Of a stretch of 64,000 bases of DNA, positions 8,935 to 15,902 are shown piece after piece. The stretch is from Rhodanobacter sp. OK091 (lineage in GTDB: Bacteria > Pseudomonadota > Gammaproteobacteria > Xanthomonadales > Rhodanobacteraceae). A program made the translations under genes and the position numbers. Under the pieces are notes generated by a model. It worked only from the letters and a program-made list of their open reading frames with translations. It made no database searches and was not told the DNA's origin. Every line of letters begins with the position of its first letter. Within the stretch, counting starts at the first letter, position 1. Location: positions 868,001 to 932,000 of the forward strand of contig NZ_FRCH01000001.1 in assembly GCF_900142825.1 (NCBI RefSeq), written 5' to 3'.

Positions 8935-8992
8935 GTCTAACGCCTGAGTTAAGGATGCTCTTCGCTCGCATGGCTGGAACGCCTTGTTAGGC
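8935..8992 (-). repeat. attC of cassette 47
   Basis: Fifty-eight bp with cores GTCTAAC (left) and GTTAGGC (right), both consensus. The inner arms differ from the majority family. The right core supplies the stop of the ORF at 8987. Confidence 0.85.
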
Positions 8993-9577
8993 TGTACGTG
9001 GCGCGATGTGGACTACAACGGCCACGATGACTATGCCGGCGACGATCGCCAAGGGCGCCTTCCATTTGGGACCCGACAAGTCATATAGCGCAGCGAGAAT
9101 CGACGCAACGAGAACCGCTTTTAGCGGGTCCGTCTGACTGAGCGCGGTAGCGCTAATGAGCATCCCGCAAAGGATGAGCATTAGCAACGCGGCAAGGGCC
9201 CCAGCAACATGGCCCAAAAGACGCACTGGCTCACCGGTTCTCGCATCAAAAGCTAGGAGCCAAGCGGCAAGAGATGCCGCGCCAATAGCCATATCCTGAA
9301 GATCGCCCCGATCGATACCCCAACTATCCCGTCGTATAGTTGAGGCCACCAGGAAGAGTGCCGCCAGAACGAAAGAGCCGCCTGCCTGGATTTTTCTGGA
9401 CACGCCGTACCCGGTGCATAGGCCGAGCAGAGTGAGGATGATTAGCGCAATCCAGCCCACAATGACCTCTGGCTGGAATCCCCGGAAGTAAGTCGCCACA
9501 CATGCGATAAAAGCAAACAAAACGCCTTGCCCCCAGGCAAGGCGTACAAGCATCTTGTCGACTCCCTCAGTGGCCAT
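8987..9577 (-). CDS. Multi-pass membrane protein, unknown function (cassette 47)
   Basis: The preferred ATG at 9577 (MATEGVDKMLVRLAW) gives 196 residues and about six hydrophobic helices separated by short charged loops, with a C-terminal ALYDLSGPKWKAPLAIVAGIVIVAVVVHI. The frame continues upstream through the degenerate attC, giving a meaningless attC-derived prefix. No family recognised. It would sit in the inner membrane. Confidence 0.7.
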   Translation of the reverse strand: MATEGVDKMLVRLAWGQGVLFAFIACVATYFRGFQPEVIVGWIALIILTLLGLCTGYGVSRKIQAGGSFVLAALFLVASTIRRDSWGIDRGDLQDMAIGAASLAAWLLAFDARTGEPVRLLGHVAGALAALLMLILCGMLISATALSQTDPLKAVLVASILAALYDLSGPKWKAPLAIVAGIVIVAVVVHIAPRTA

Positions 9578-9620
9578 CCGTGCTCCGAAATACGCGGCCC
9601 AGCGTTTGATGGTGAGCGAT

Positions 9621-9699
9621 AGCCAACGGCGCCACCGAACTTGCCGGCGTGCGCAAACCTGCCCTGTCGCTGGATGTCCGCTCGACCGAGGGGTCAGGC
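9621..9699 (-). repeat. attC-like site of cassette 46 (long, degenerate)
   Basis: The right core GTCAGGC supplies the stop of the ORF at 9694. The left core is AGCCAAC. At 79 bp it belongs with the longer sites of this array. The exact left end is uncertain. Confidence 0.5.
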
Positions 9700-10119
9700 G
9701 CCATTGCGTTTCCCCGCGGCGTAGAACGCCAGCCCAAGGCAAACCGCAACAGCGGTGAACGAGACGACAGGCAGCAGAAAGATAAACCTCCAGGACAGGA
9801 ATGCGGACGCGACGGACACAAGCAAGAACGATCCTATCAGTGGACGAACCTGGGATTGGTCAGTCTTTGCCATCGACGCCAATTGCCAGAGAACGACCGC
9901 CTGTGCAAGCAGGTAGGCGCTAGTAATGAAACCGAAGCCCAGATAGAAATCCAAGTAGGTTCGGCTAACACCCGCGGCATCGAAGTGAAACGACCTCATC
10001 GCGCGAAGCACCTCCGTCTCTCCCGCGGGAGACCAGAAGCTGAGTCCACCCGCGGTATGTCCCACGGCAAATAGCAAAGTGATGATCGATGCGATGCGCA
10101 ATAAGAGCGACGGCTTCAT
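9694..10119 (-). CDS. Conserved small membrane protein (cassette 46)
   Basis: A 141-residue protein starting MKPSLLLRIASIITLLFAVGHTAGGLSFWSP, with four hydrophobic helices and a conserved extracytoplasmic segment SPAGETEVLRAMRSFHFDAAGVSRTYLDFYLGFG. I recognise it as a widespread but unnamed family of proteobacterial membrane proteins, with no biochemical role known to me. The upstream 49 in-frame codons are attC-derived, so the ATG at 10119 is preferred. Confidence 0.75.
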   Translation of the reverse strand: MKPSLLLRIASIITLLFAVGHTAGGLSFWSPAGETEVLRAMRSFHFDAAGVSRTYLDFYLGFGFITSAYLLAQAVVLWQLASMAKTDQSQVRPLIGSFLLVSVASAFLSWRFIFLLPVVSFTAVAVCLGLAFYAAGKRNGA

Positions 10120-10140
10120 GGGGTTCTCCAAGTGCGAGAC

Positions 10141-10195
10141 GCATAACGCGGGAGTCAGGCAGCGGCACAGCAGTCCGCCTGGATCACTGCTTGGC
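10141..10195 (-). repeat. attC of cassette 45
   Basis: Fifty-five bp with left core GCATAAC; the right core is degenerate (CTTGGCC). The flanking arm GCGGGAG resembles GCTGGAG of the majority sites. The ORF at 10184 ends inside this site. Confidence 0.65.
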
Positions 10196-10663
10196 CGCAC
10201 ACGCAGGGTGTACGAGCTGCGACCGATGGGAAAGCGACTCGGCCTGAAAGAAACCCCAAATGGCAATGGCTACAAACGGAGTAAATGCCAACAAGCGAAG
10301 ATAGCCAACGCGCCGTGCCGCAGCCCCTCGTTTGATGCGCGTAGGACGCAAAACCTTGACACCCATCGGCGGAGACTGCCCATCGCGCAAGATCTTGACG
10401 CCATGCCGACCCTCTACGCAGGCGAAAACCAACGCCAGAAAGAGCGGGAAACCAACGAACAGCCCGTACCAGAGAACAGTGGTACCAGCCATACCGAACA
10501 CGCTACGACAATGGGCTGATACAGCAAATGCAGCGAACGCAGGCAGAAGCCAGAGTTTCCACAGTAGAACAAACACCCCGCCGATGACGAGGCCAACGGC
10601 ACACAGCCGAACGCGTTCGCGAAAACTGTATTCCTCCGCAAACTCTGGAAGCTCGATCTTCAT
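10184..10663 (-). CDS. Membrane protein, unknown function (cassette 45)
   Basis: A 159-residue protein starting MKIELPEFAEEYSFRERVR, with four hydrophobic segments (about residues 20-50, 60-90 and 125-145) separated by a basic cytoplasmic loop. No family recognised. The stop lies inside the attC, so the last residues are site-encoded. Confidence 0.65.
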   Translation of the reverse strand: MKIELPEFAEEYSFRERVRLCAVGLVIGGVFVLLWKLWLLPAFAAFAVSAHCRSVFGMAGTTVLWYGLFVGFPLFLALVFACVEGRHGVKILRDGQSPPMGVKVLRPTRIKRGAAARRVGYLRLLAFTPFVAIAIWGFFQAESLSHRSQLVHPACAAKQ

Positions 10664-10701
10664 GCCCGGCCAACGCCCCATGTCTTGAATAAATAGTGAC
10701 C

Positions 10702-10754
10702 GCCTAAGTTATGAGGCGTGCGGTACGCGCGTTCGCTTGGAGGAGTGGTTAGAC
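10702..10754 (-). repeat. attC of cassette 44
   Basis: Fifty-three bp with right core GTTAGAC; the left core GCCTAAG has lost the final C. The arms GTGCGGTACGCGC are unlike the majority family. Confidence 0.75.
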
Positions 10755-11074
10755 AGACCTATGTTGAACACGATGCCATAGGGATCTCGCATGTAGCAAC
10801 GAGGCATAGAGGCATTTTCTTCCAGGACAGTGCAGCCGGCTGCGACAAGTCGACTCTTCGCGGCTTGAACGTCGGGCACGAGAAACTCGAAGACCGGCCC
10901 GTGCGCCTTACCCTTTTCGACATATAGGCAGAAGGCACCCGTCTCGAAACCCATCAGTGTTTCGCTTTCGGAGCTGACGGGGAGGCCGAGAACCGACCCA
11001 TAGAAGTTGGTGGCTTCTGCCCAAGCCTCGGTTCGAATGATGACATCACGTGTAGATTGAAATCGGCTTCCCAC
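10709..11074 (-). CDS. VOC-fold protein whose C-terminus is encoded by its attC (cassette 44)
   Basis: A 121-residue glyoxalase/bleomycin-resistance fold protein (DVIIRTEAWAEATNFYGSVLGLPV, VFEFLVPDVQAAKSRLVAAGC, MRDPYGIVFNIG). Translation continues through most of the attC, so the tail LSNHSSKRTRVPHAS comes from the recombination site. It has no recognisable resistance substrate. The start follows a good Shine-Dalgarno-like GGAGG on the minus strand. Confidence 0.8.
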   Translation of the reverse strand: MGSRFQSTRDVIIRTEAWAEATNFYGSVLGLPVSSESETLMGFETGAFCLYVEKGKAHGPVFEFLVPDVQAAKSRLVAAGCTVLEENASMPRCYMRDPYGIVFNIGLSNHSSKRTRVPHAS

Positions 11075-11094
11075 GATGACCTCCTGCTTATGAC

Positions 11095-11154
11095 ACCTAA
11101 CGCCTATATTTAGCGGCCACGCGGAGCGTGGCCCACTGAAATGAATAGCGAGGT
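11095..11154 (-). repeat. attC-like site of cassette 43 (right core degenerate)
   Basis: The left core ACCTAAC is intact. The right end reads TGAAATGAATAGCGAGGT, close to TGAACGAATAGTTAGGT. GGCCACGC/GCGTGGCC is a perfect inner hairpin. About 140 bases without an ORF separate it from the next stop at 11298. Confidence 0.6.
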
Positions 11155-11297
11155 GGATCCCGATTTTCGCCAGTCACACCTGTCCGTGCGTGCAGTATGC
11201 ACCGTGACCACGAAGCCGTCCTGCATAGTCATGGCTATGTCCGAGTCGGCGTGAGCTCGGCCGACTCACATGTGCAATTACTGTTCTGGCAACCATG

Positions 11298-11726
11298 CTA
11301 GATGGTTGTCTGATCAATACCATATCGCATGGCTGATTTAAGTGCCTCCATACTTATATCGCTCAGCGTTTTGAACTTAATGCAATAACCCGTTATTTTT
11401 GCCTTACCGAGGTTCTTTCCATATGCCTGCGCCAAGTATCCCCTGTCTTCGATTCCAAGGATGTAGACGGAAATTCCCGTTGTGTTTGCACTGATGCCAA
11501 TCTGGTAGAACTCCCTGGCATCGCCGTTCGCGTACTTAATCGTCTGAGTTCCGTACCCTACATTAGGGTTGGAAACGGTTTTACCTGAATCGTCCTTGCC
11601 ATCCAGGAACCACAATTTACATTTCGGCATGACATTCAGAATGATGCGGTGCAATTCCTTCATGTCTCTGCGCTTCGGCTCAGGCTGAGCAGCAATATAT
11701 TCTTTGATTTGCTCGTCGACGCTCAT
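11298..11726 (-). CDS. DUF1801-family protein (cassette 43)
   Basis: A 142-residue protein starting MSVDEQIKEYIAAQPEPKRRDMKELHRIILNVMPKCKLWFLDGKDDSGK, matching the YdhG/DUF1801 fold (a small alpha/beta domain thought to bind small ligands). The helical N-terminus with QPEPKR and the C-terminal ITGYCIKFKTLSDIS are typical. The ATG at 11726 is preceded by GAGGG-like bases on the minus strand. Function unknown. Confidence 0.75.
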   Translation of the reverse strand: MSVDEQIKEYIAAQPEPKRRDMKELHRIILNVMPKCKLWFLDGKDDSGKTVSNPNVGYGTQTIKYANGDAREFYQIGISANTTGISVYILGIEDRGYLAQAYGKNLGKAKITGYCIKFKTLSDISMEALKSAMRYGIDQTTI

Positions 11727-11859
11727 ACAGAAACCCTCACTTAGCTCGCCGGCTCGGCGGCCGTCAGACTCTGGATGCAGTTCTCTATGACAACTGGCAT
11801 ATCTTTCTTGTGGCAAACATTTTGACGACGATATTGCCAATGCCGCTCACGCCGGATCC

Positions 11860-11919
11860 ACCTGACGTTTGACCTAAGCGGATCGCCGCAGGCGGGTCCG
11901 CCTGAAGGAAAGATTAGGC
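11860..11919 (-). repeat. attC of cassette 42
   Basis: Sixty bp with left core ACCTGAC and right core ATTAGGC. Inner segment GCGGATCGCCGCAGGCGGGTCCGC is partly self-complementary. The right core carries the stop of the ORF at 11914. Confidence 0.75.
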
Positions 11920-12354
11920 GGCACTTCTCTCGCCTCGCAGATTGCGTATTTCGGCGATGACCTGGCTTGCCACCGACAGCGGAGCGCCCCAATAGTCAAA
12001 GATCCCTCCGCGCTGAGAGTTCTGCCCACAGATGACCAAAACGCCGGTGCCAAGTACGACTTTGAGATGCGATGCCAACCAGCCGACGAACCCTGAGTTG
12101 TCGAGGTTTTCCGTGAAGTGGAAGCTGAACACGACGAACTTTTCGTGCTCAGGCTCAACGCTCGGGACAAGAGCGCTCCAGACGTTCTCATCCCTCACGA
12201 ATGCCAAAGCCGTTGTAAGCAACTCTTTCGGGAAGCTACTCACGTCCGTCTCTACGAACGTATATGGCTGGTCGTATACGACAAACTCTGCACTGGCTAT
12301 GACCTGGCCCAAGCGAGTGCTCGTCTGTGATGGTGTTTCGTAGCTGATGTACAT
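11914..12354 (-). CDS. Conserved hypothetical protein, possibly DUF6196 (cassette 42)
   Basis: A 146-residue soluble protein starting MYISYETPSQTSTRLGQVIASAEFVVYDQPYTFVE. It contains FVRDENVWSALVPS and FHFTENLDNSGFVGWLASHLKVVLGTGVLVICGQN. I associate this pattern with a small uncharacterised family (DUF6196), from memory only. No signal peptide or membrane helix. The stop is provided by the attC core. Confidence 0.6.
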   Translation of the reverse strand: MYISYETPSQTSTRLGQVIASAEFVVYDQPYTFVETDVSSFPKELLTTALAFVRDENVWSALVPSVEPEHEKFVVFSFHFTENLDNSGFVGWLASHLKVVLGTGVLVICGQNSQRGGIFDYWGAPLSVASQVIAEIRNLRGERSAA

Positions 12355-12374
12355 GGTGGGAGAGATTGTGTGGC

Positions 12375-12431
12375 GCCTAGCGCGGGAATTGAGCGGCGGC
12401 GTAGCCGTCCGCCTTGAGCGAGATGTTAGGC
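12375..12431 (-). repeat. attC of cassette 41
   Basis: Fifty-seven bp of the majority family (GGCGGCGTAGCCGTCCGCC inner arms) with left core GCCTAGC and right core GTTAGGC. Confidence 0.9.
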
Positions 12432-12467
12432 GGCGTTATGCCTCGAAGGCCAGACGTGGCTGGAAAC

Positions 12468-12881
12468 TCACATGGGGTCCTTCTCATATACCACCACGCC
12501 TTGCGGCAGCTGCACCCAAGGATGACGGCGACAGTCGTACACGGAATCCTGCGGTGGCGGAAAGCTCGGGTCGGCGAACGCGCCAACGGCTACCGCGACC
12601 CACTTGCTCTCATTTCCCTCTTCGGTGTGAAACACCGTTGACCCACAGACCGGACAGAACCGAAATCTGAACTTTGCCCCTTGATCGCCAGTGCGAACGA
12701 ACTCTGTGGCGGTGCCGGTTACCTTGTACGGTGCCAGGAAGCCCGCGAGCGCAGCGAATACGCTGCCGGTTCGGCGCTGACATGCCAGGCAGTGGCAGAC
12801 ACCCACACCCTGAGGTTCGCCCTGAACCTCTACACTCAACTGACCGCAGTAGCAGGAGGCAGTTCTCTTCTCCATGCGCAT
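12468..12881 (-). CDS. GFA/CENP-V-type zinc protein (cassette 41)
   Basis: A 137-residue protein of the glutathione-dependent formaldehyde-activating (Gfa) fold. The zinc ligands are visible as SCYCG near the start, CHCLACQRRTG and CPVCGS. Family members bind glutathione or zinc, but the formaldehyde-activating activity of single-domain relatives is doubtful. Start MRMEKRT at 12881, or MEKRT two codons later. Confidence 0.85.
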   Translation of the reverse strand: MRMEKRTASCYCGQLSVEVQGEPQGVGVCHCLACQRRTGSVFAALAGFLAPYKVTGTATEFVRTGDQGAKFRFRFCPVCGSTVFHTEEGNESKWVAVAVGAFADPSFPPPQDSVYDCRRHPWVQLPQGVVVYEKDPM

Positions 12882-12903
12882 CTCGATGGTGGCTTCTCGT
12901 GCC

Positions 12904-12975
12904 GCCTAACGCTTGAGTTCAGCCGCCGACAACCCGCGTAGCGGGATAACGGTCGGCTGCAGCGAGCTGTTAGGA
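12904..12975 (-). repeat. attC of cassette 40 (72 bp)
   Basis: Cores GCCTAAC and GTTAGGA. The middle has two nested inverted repeats (CAGCCGCCGA/TCGGCTG and CCCGC/GCGGG). The right core contains the stop of the ORF at 12970. Confidence 0.85.
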
Positions 12976-13338
12976 CTCGGATTCGTGGCAAACGACCTCG
13001 ATATTGTGTCCGTCGGGGCCTATGACGAAGGCCGCATAGTATTTTCCCGTGTAGCTGGGGCGCAGCCCGGGCGCACCATTGTCTTTGCCACCAGCCTCCA
13101 GTGCCGCGCGATAAAAAGCTTCGACTTGCTCGCGACTCTCGGCGGTGAATGCTAGATGAAGATGCCCAGACTTTTCCCCAGCTCTACGGATACACAGTGA
13201 AGACTTACCGTCCGCGCTGAGTTCAACTCCGGGCGGCCCTTCCGACACCACCGCCATGCCAATTGGCTCAAGTGCCTTGAGAAAAAATGTTTTGCTCTCA
13301 GCGTAGTCGCTGACCCCGAAAACAACGTGGTCAAACAT
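12970..13338 (-). CDS. VOC-fold protein (cassette 40)
   Basis: A 122-residue glyoxalase-fold protein starting MFDHVVFGVSDYAESKTFFLKALEPIG and ending YYAAFVIGPDGHNIEVVCHESES, with the GPDGHNIE metal-site segment of the family. The ATG at 13338 has GGAGG nearby on the minus strand. It is the third of four VOC cassettes counted from the left end. Confidence 0.8.
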   Translation of the reverse strand: MFDHVVFGVSDYAESKTFFLKALEPIGMAVVSEGPPGVELSADGKSSLCIRRAGEKSGHLHLAFTAESREQVEAFYRAALEAGGKDNGAPGLRPSYTGKYYAAFVIGPDGHNIEVVCHESES

Positions 13339-13369
13339 GAGGTCCTCCAAATCCCTCGGCCTATGCATT

Positions 13370-13440
13370 GCCTGACGCTGGAGTTAAGCAGCGCGGCCCA
13401 ACTTAAATTCGGTTGTTGATCGAAACCTAAGCCCGCAGCC
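13370..13440 (-). repeat. attC remnant bordering the XAC0095 island
   Basis: The left core GCCTGAC and the conserved GCTGGAGTTAAGC arm are present, but the matching right arm and core are missing. The right limit given is approximate. It marks a cassette junction that was broken when the XAC0095-type unit was acquired or when material was deleted. Confidence 0.55.
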
Positions 13441-13773
13441 TAACCCGACAAATCGGGTAGCGGCCATCAGGAGCTTCCTACACAAATCAACGAGCTCTAC
13501 CGGTCGCACCGCCTAATCCCGCCATCTAGTTCCGCTAGCCTTTCACGGTGGAGCCGGCCAAGCGACGATACTCCCACCCGAAGTCGGCAGCGGCAAGCGC
13601 AGTTCCAGCCATGCTCTTGCACTGGCCGCCACCTCCTTCACAACCGATTCTCTGCTTGATCACCTATTAACTCCCGATCAACGCCCCGGACAACTCGCTG
13701 CAGTGCGCATCCGGGGGAAGCGGACGGAGGAAACCCCACGACTTGCGCCTCCGTCCCTGCCCTCTCCCTTCCG
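13441..13773 (-). other. Non-coding stretch, 3' flank of the XAC0095-family gene
   Basis: No convincing ORF here. The only clear structure is a 9-bp perfect inverted repeat (13732-13740 with 13748-13756, GGACGGAGG/CCTCCGTCC) 18-42 bases past the stop of the upstream gene. It could act as a terminator hairpin on the minus strand but lacks a T-run. Confidence 0.5.
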
Positions 13774-14433
13774 CTACTGATAGGTCGGAAGCTGCCGCAC
13801 AAGGTGCGACGTGTGGCCCATGAGCAAACGCGCGGGTAGTACGTGGTAGGTGGCACGTTCCTCGCGCACGCCGGGTTTCGCTCCGTGCGATGGTCCCAGC
13901 CGCTGCGCATTCACGTCGTCGATGATGTCGCGCAGCTTCTGCGCGTCGCGGACGATGGCGTCGCCCATGATCGACAGTGTGACGTCGGATAACTCGGCAT
14001 GATCGCTGCAGGTCACCACGTTGCCATGGGCCCGAAGGCTGTCGAGCAGCAGGTTGATGTCGTCGAGCTGAGTCAGGGTGACGCCAAAGAGGCAGCGATT
14101 GCCGGCCTCGTCCATGACCGGCTCGGCGACAGCCGGTTCCGCGGCTTCGATGGAATCCTCCGCGTTCGCGTGCGCATCGGCCTCTCCACGCTCGGCCGGC
14201 CAGGAGAGTTCATTCAGCACCTGAGCGATCTGCTCCTCCAGCAGTTCCAGGCAGACCGCCACTTCGCCCGGGCGAATCTCCGCATAGCACTCCTTTTCCT
14301 CGACCGACGTGCGCGGTCGCGCGAGGTTGGCCAGAAACTCCACATACTCGCGCAGCTTCTTCAGCCGCAGCTGGCTGTCTTCCGGCAGGAAATAGCCCAT
14401 CGTTTCCAGATCATCCGCATCGAACGTCGACAT
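13774..14433 (-). CDS. XAC0095-family protein, not an ordinary cassette
   Basis: A 219-residue soluble acidic protein. The N-terminus MSTFDADDLETMGYFLPEDSQLRLKKLREYVEFLANLA is characteristic of the Xanthomonadales-specific XAC0095 family. A second conserved helix region (EIRPGEVAVCLELLEEQIAQVLNEL) follows, then an acidic linker and a C-terminal half with helical repeats. Function unknown. It has a strong AGGAGG ribosome-binding site, its own promoter-like sequence and a long structured leader, unlike the cassettes around it. There is no intact attC on its 3' side. Confidence 0.75.
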   Translation of the reverse strand: MSTFDADDLETMGYFLPEDSQLRLKKLREYVEFLANLARPRTSVEEKECYAEIRPGEVAVCLELLEEQIAQVLNELSWPAERGEADAHANAEDSIEAAEPAVAEPVMDEAGNRCLFGVTLTQLDDINLLLDSLRAHGNVVTCSDHAELSDVTLSIMGDAIVRDAQKLRDIIDDVNAQRLGPSHGAKPGVREERATYHVLPARLLMGHTSHLVRQLPTYQ

Positions 14434-14486
14434 GGTCGCCTCCTATTCCACGAAGTGCCCGTCCACGGCATGACGACGGACGGGGT

Positions 14487-14659
14487 GTCGGGAGGTTAGA
14501 AACCGCACAGAGCCGGCGGGCGTATTCCCCTTGCGGGTGTTGTATTAGCCGCCCTCCCGACGCAGGTATCACGTCGGCTTGCACCTGCGAACAGGTACAA
14601 AAAACCCACCGGTTTGTCGGAGGTGGGTACCGCTCTGTGTGGAGTTTCTACGCTCCTTG
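14487..14659 (-). ncRNA. Structured leader RNA with terminator-like hairpin and pseudoknot-like pairing
   Basis: On the minus strand, reading from about 14659, segment A (14652-14633, TAGAAAC then CACAGAGC) is complementary to segment C (14512-14497). Segment B (14561-14553, GTCGGGAGG) is complementary to segment D (14495-14487), and the two pairings cross. Between them are a terminator-like hairpin (ACCCACC/GGTGGGT followed by six T, 14628-14599) and a 7-bp hairpin (CGCAGGT/ACCTGCG, 14589-14561). The layout resembles phage C4-type antisense leaders or a riboswitch-like attenuator, but I cannot assign a class. It ends 54 bases before the XAC0095-family start. Confidence 0.6.
14599..14628 (-). 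terminator. Intrinsic-terminator-like hairpin within the leader
   Basis: Minus-strand stem ACCCACC/GGTGGGT with an 11-base loop, followed directly by six T. It would stop transcripts about 60 bases after the predicted start, so it fits attenuation of the downstream gene. It would also block read-through from upstream cassettes. Confidence 0.65.
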
Positions 14660-14665
14660 TGACCG

Positions 14666-14699
14666 AGTCTGCTATCGCCGTCGAGCTGTGTCAACAGCT
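14666..14699 (-). promoter_or_regulatory. Sigma-70-like promoter within a palindrome
   Basis: A perfect -35 hexamer TTGACA (14694-14689) is followed after 17 bases by a weak -10 CAGACT (14671-14666). The -35 is embedded in a palindrome AGCTGT-GTCA-ACAGCT (14684-14699) that could be an operator. The predicted transcript start near 14659 coincides with the first base-paired segment of the structured leader. Confidence 0.5.
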
Positions 14700-14755
14700 G
14701 CGCTTTGGACGCTGCCTGGGCATCTGATGCGCAAAAGAATTCAGCATGAAAAGCT

Positions 14756-14812
14756 ACCTAACGCAGGAGTTAAGCGACGGCGAAGCCGTCCGCCTTGAAC
14801 GAATTGTTAGCG
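14756..14812 (-). repeat. attC of cassette 38
   Basis: Fifty-seven bp, majority family, cores ACCTAAC and GTTAGCG. Confidence 0.9.
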
Positions 14813-14813
14813 C

Positions 14814-15434
14814 TCACCAGAGCACTAACCCGCGGGCCCCTGCTGAAAACTCTCGTGCGAACTCCCAGAAGGGCTCAAACCTGCCCTCGAAAGTCCAGTT
14901 AATTCCATCCGCACCAGGGAACCCCTGTTGTATGAGTGCGCGGAAGTCAGTTGCTTCCACTATCACGGGATCGGAATGAAAAACGGCCTTCCCGGGCTTG
15001 ACGTACACGTTGTGGCAATTGTTCTTTCGGAGTGATCCGTCGGACTTGGTTGGCGCGCCTACCGAGGAAAGTGTGGTGACATCGACAAGCCATGTTTGAG
15101 AAACCAAGTCCGAGTTTGCTCTTAGCTCTGCCGTCGTGCCAACCAGAGGAAATGCGTAGAAGATTGAACGGCGGTGAGATCCTGCTCGGTGCCGCAATGC
15201 CAGTAGTTGGTTGTGCGGCGCCATGAACACGCGGTCTCTTGATCTAAGCACGCGATTCGATGCTTTGAACTGAAAGATGAGCAGGCGGCCGCCCAACTTG
15301 GTGCACGCATCGAAACCGGCACGGGCCTCTTGCTTTTGGGTAAGCCCGAACCAAAGCAGACGGCTACTGCTCCCCACATGTTGCGATACTTGAGCGCAGA
15401 TGTTGAGTTCGAGTGTTTTCTCTGAGAGCTTCAT
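14814..15434 (-). CDS. Unknown protein with a PD-(D/E)XK-like motif (cassette 38)
   Basis: A 206-residue soluble protein. The N-terminal 60 residues have Glu9 in the first helix, Asp42 (AGFD) and Gln55-Phe-Lys57 (IFQFKAS), an arrangement like the E...D...(E/Q)xK core of restriction-endonuclease-fold nucleases. The remainder (RVFMAPHNQLLALRHRAG, SQTWLVDVTTLSS) is not recognised. The nuclease idea is inference from motif spacing; a structural comparison would decide. It starts at 15434, close to the next attC. Confidence 0.65.
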   Translation of the reverse strand: MKLSEKTLELNICAQVSQHVGSSSRLLWFGLTQKQEARAGFDACTKLGGRLLIFQFKASNRVLRSRDRVFMAPHNQLLALRHRAGSHRRSIFYAFPLVGTTAELRANSDLVSQTWLVDVTTLSSVGAPTKSDGSLRKNNCHNVYVKPGKAVFHSDPVIVEATDFRALIQQGFPGADGINWTFEGRFEPFWEFAREFSAGARGLVLW

Positions 15435-15456
15435 ATGCGCCGAACGTCCCTGTGAG

Positions 15457-15509
15457 TGCTAACGCATGAGTTAAGCGGCAGCGAAGCCGCCTTGAACGAG
15501 TTGTTAGGC
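15457..15509 (-). repeat. attC of cassette 37
   Basis: Fifty-three bp, cores TGCTAAC and GTTAGGC. The inner arm has lost four bases relative to the 57-bp type. Confidence 0.88.
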
Positions 15510-15527
15510 AACGTGCCAGCTCGCTTG

Positions 15528-15824
15528 CTATTTGGCCGAACCATCTTTGGTCTCACCAAGCACCCACTGCCGCCAGCTGCGAGGCAATGCAGCAAGTTGC
15601 CCAAGTTTTGCAGTGCCGGGCTCGCCGTGATGTCTCCAGGCACGCCACAGGACAACAAAAGACCCGACCACGAGAAAGGCCAGCCACGCCAAAGCAAATG
15701 CGATGTCTAGCGCTCGCCAATGGGCAGCAGCAGCCAGGCCGATGGCGGCGCTGCACCCAAAGAACCAGGCAAACGCGCTGGGCTGACCCCAAGAGGTATG
15801 GCTTTTTTGTCGTTCGATTTCCAT
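15528..15824 (-). CDS. Small two-helix membrane protein (cassette 37)
   Basis: A 98-residue protein with hydrophobic helices at about residues 17-35 and 40-60 and a basic C-terminal tail (RSWRQWVLGETKDGSAK). No family recognised. Confidence 0.6.
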   Translation of the reverse strand: MEIERQKSHTSWGQPSAFAWFFGCSAAIGLAAAAHWRALDIAFALAWLAFLVVGSFVVLWRAWRHHGEPGTAKLGQLAALPRSWRQWVLGETKDGSAK

Positions 15825-15837
15825 GGTGCTCTTTGAT

Positions 15838-15894
15838 GCCTAACGCTGGAATTGAGCGGCGGCTAAGCCGTCCGCCTCGAATGAGTGGTTAGAT
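15838..15894 (-). repeat. attC of cassette 36
   Basis: Fifty-seven bp, majority family, cores GCCTAAC and GTTAGAT. Confidence 0.9.
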
Positions 15895-15902
15895 TGCTAC
15901 GG

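Noticed and set aside
11727-11859. Short coding fragment MPVVIENCIQSLTAAEPAS upstream of the DUF1801 gene
   Set aside because: Only about 19 codons and no ribosome-binding site or similarity; could be a remnant but cannot be supported.
13638-13910. Minus-strand ORF overlapping the XAC0095-family gene's 3' end
   Set aside because: Wrong frame relative to the conserved gene and no protein-like features.
14746-14979. Plus-strand ORFs crossing attC sites (for example MKSYLTQELSDGEAVRLERIV)
   Set aside because: The same peptide (ELSGGEAVRLERVV-type) recurs at many attC sites because the + strand of the site is open; it is a translation of the repeat.
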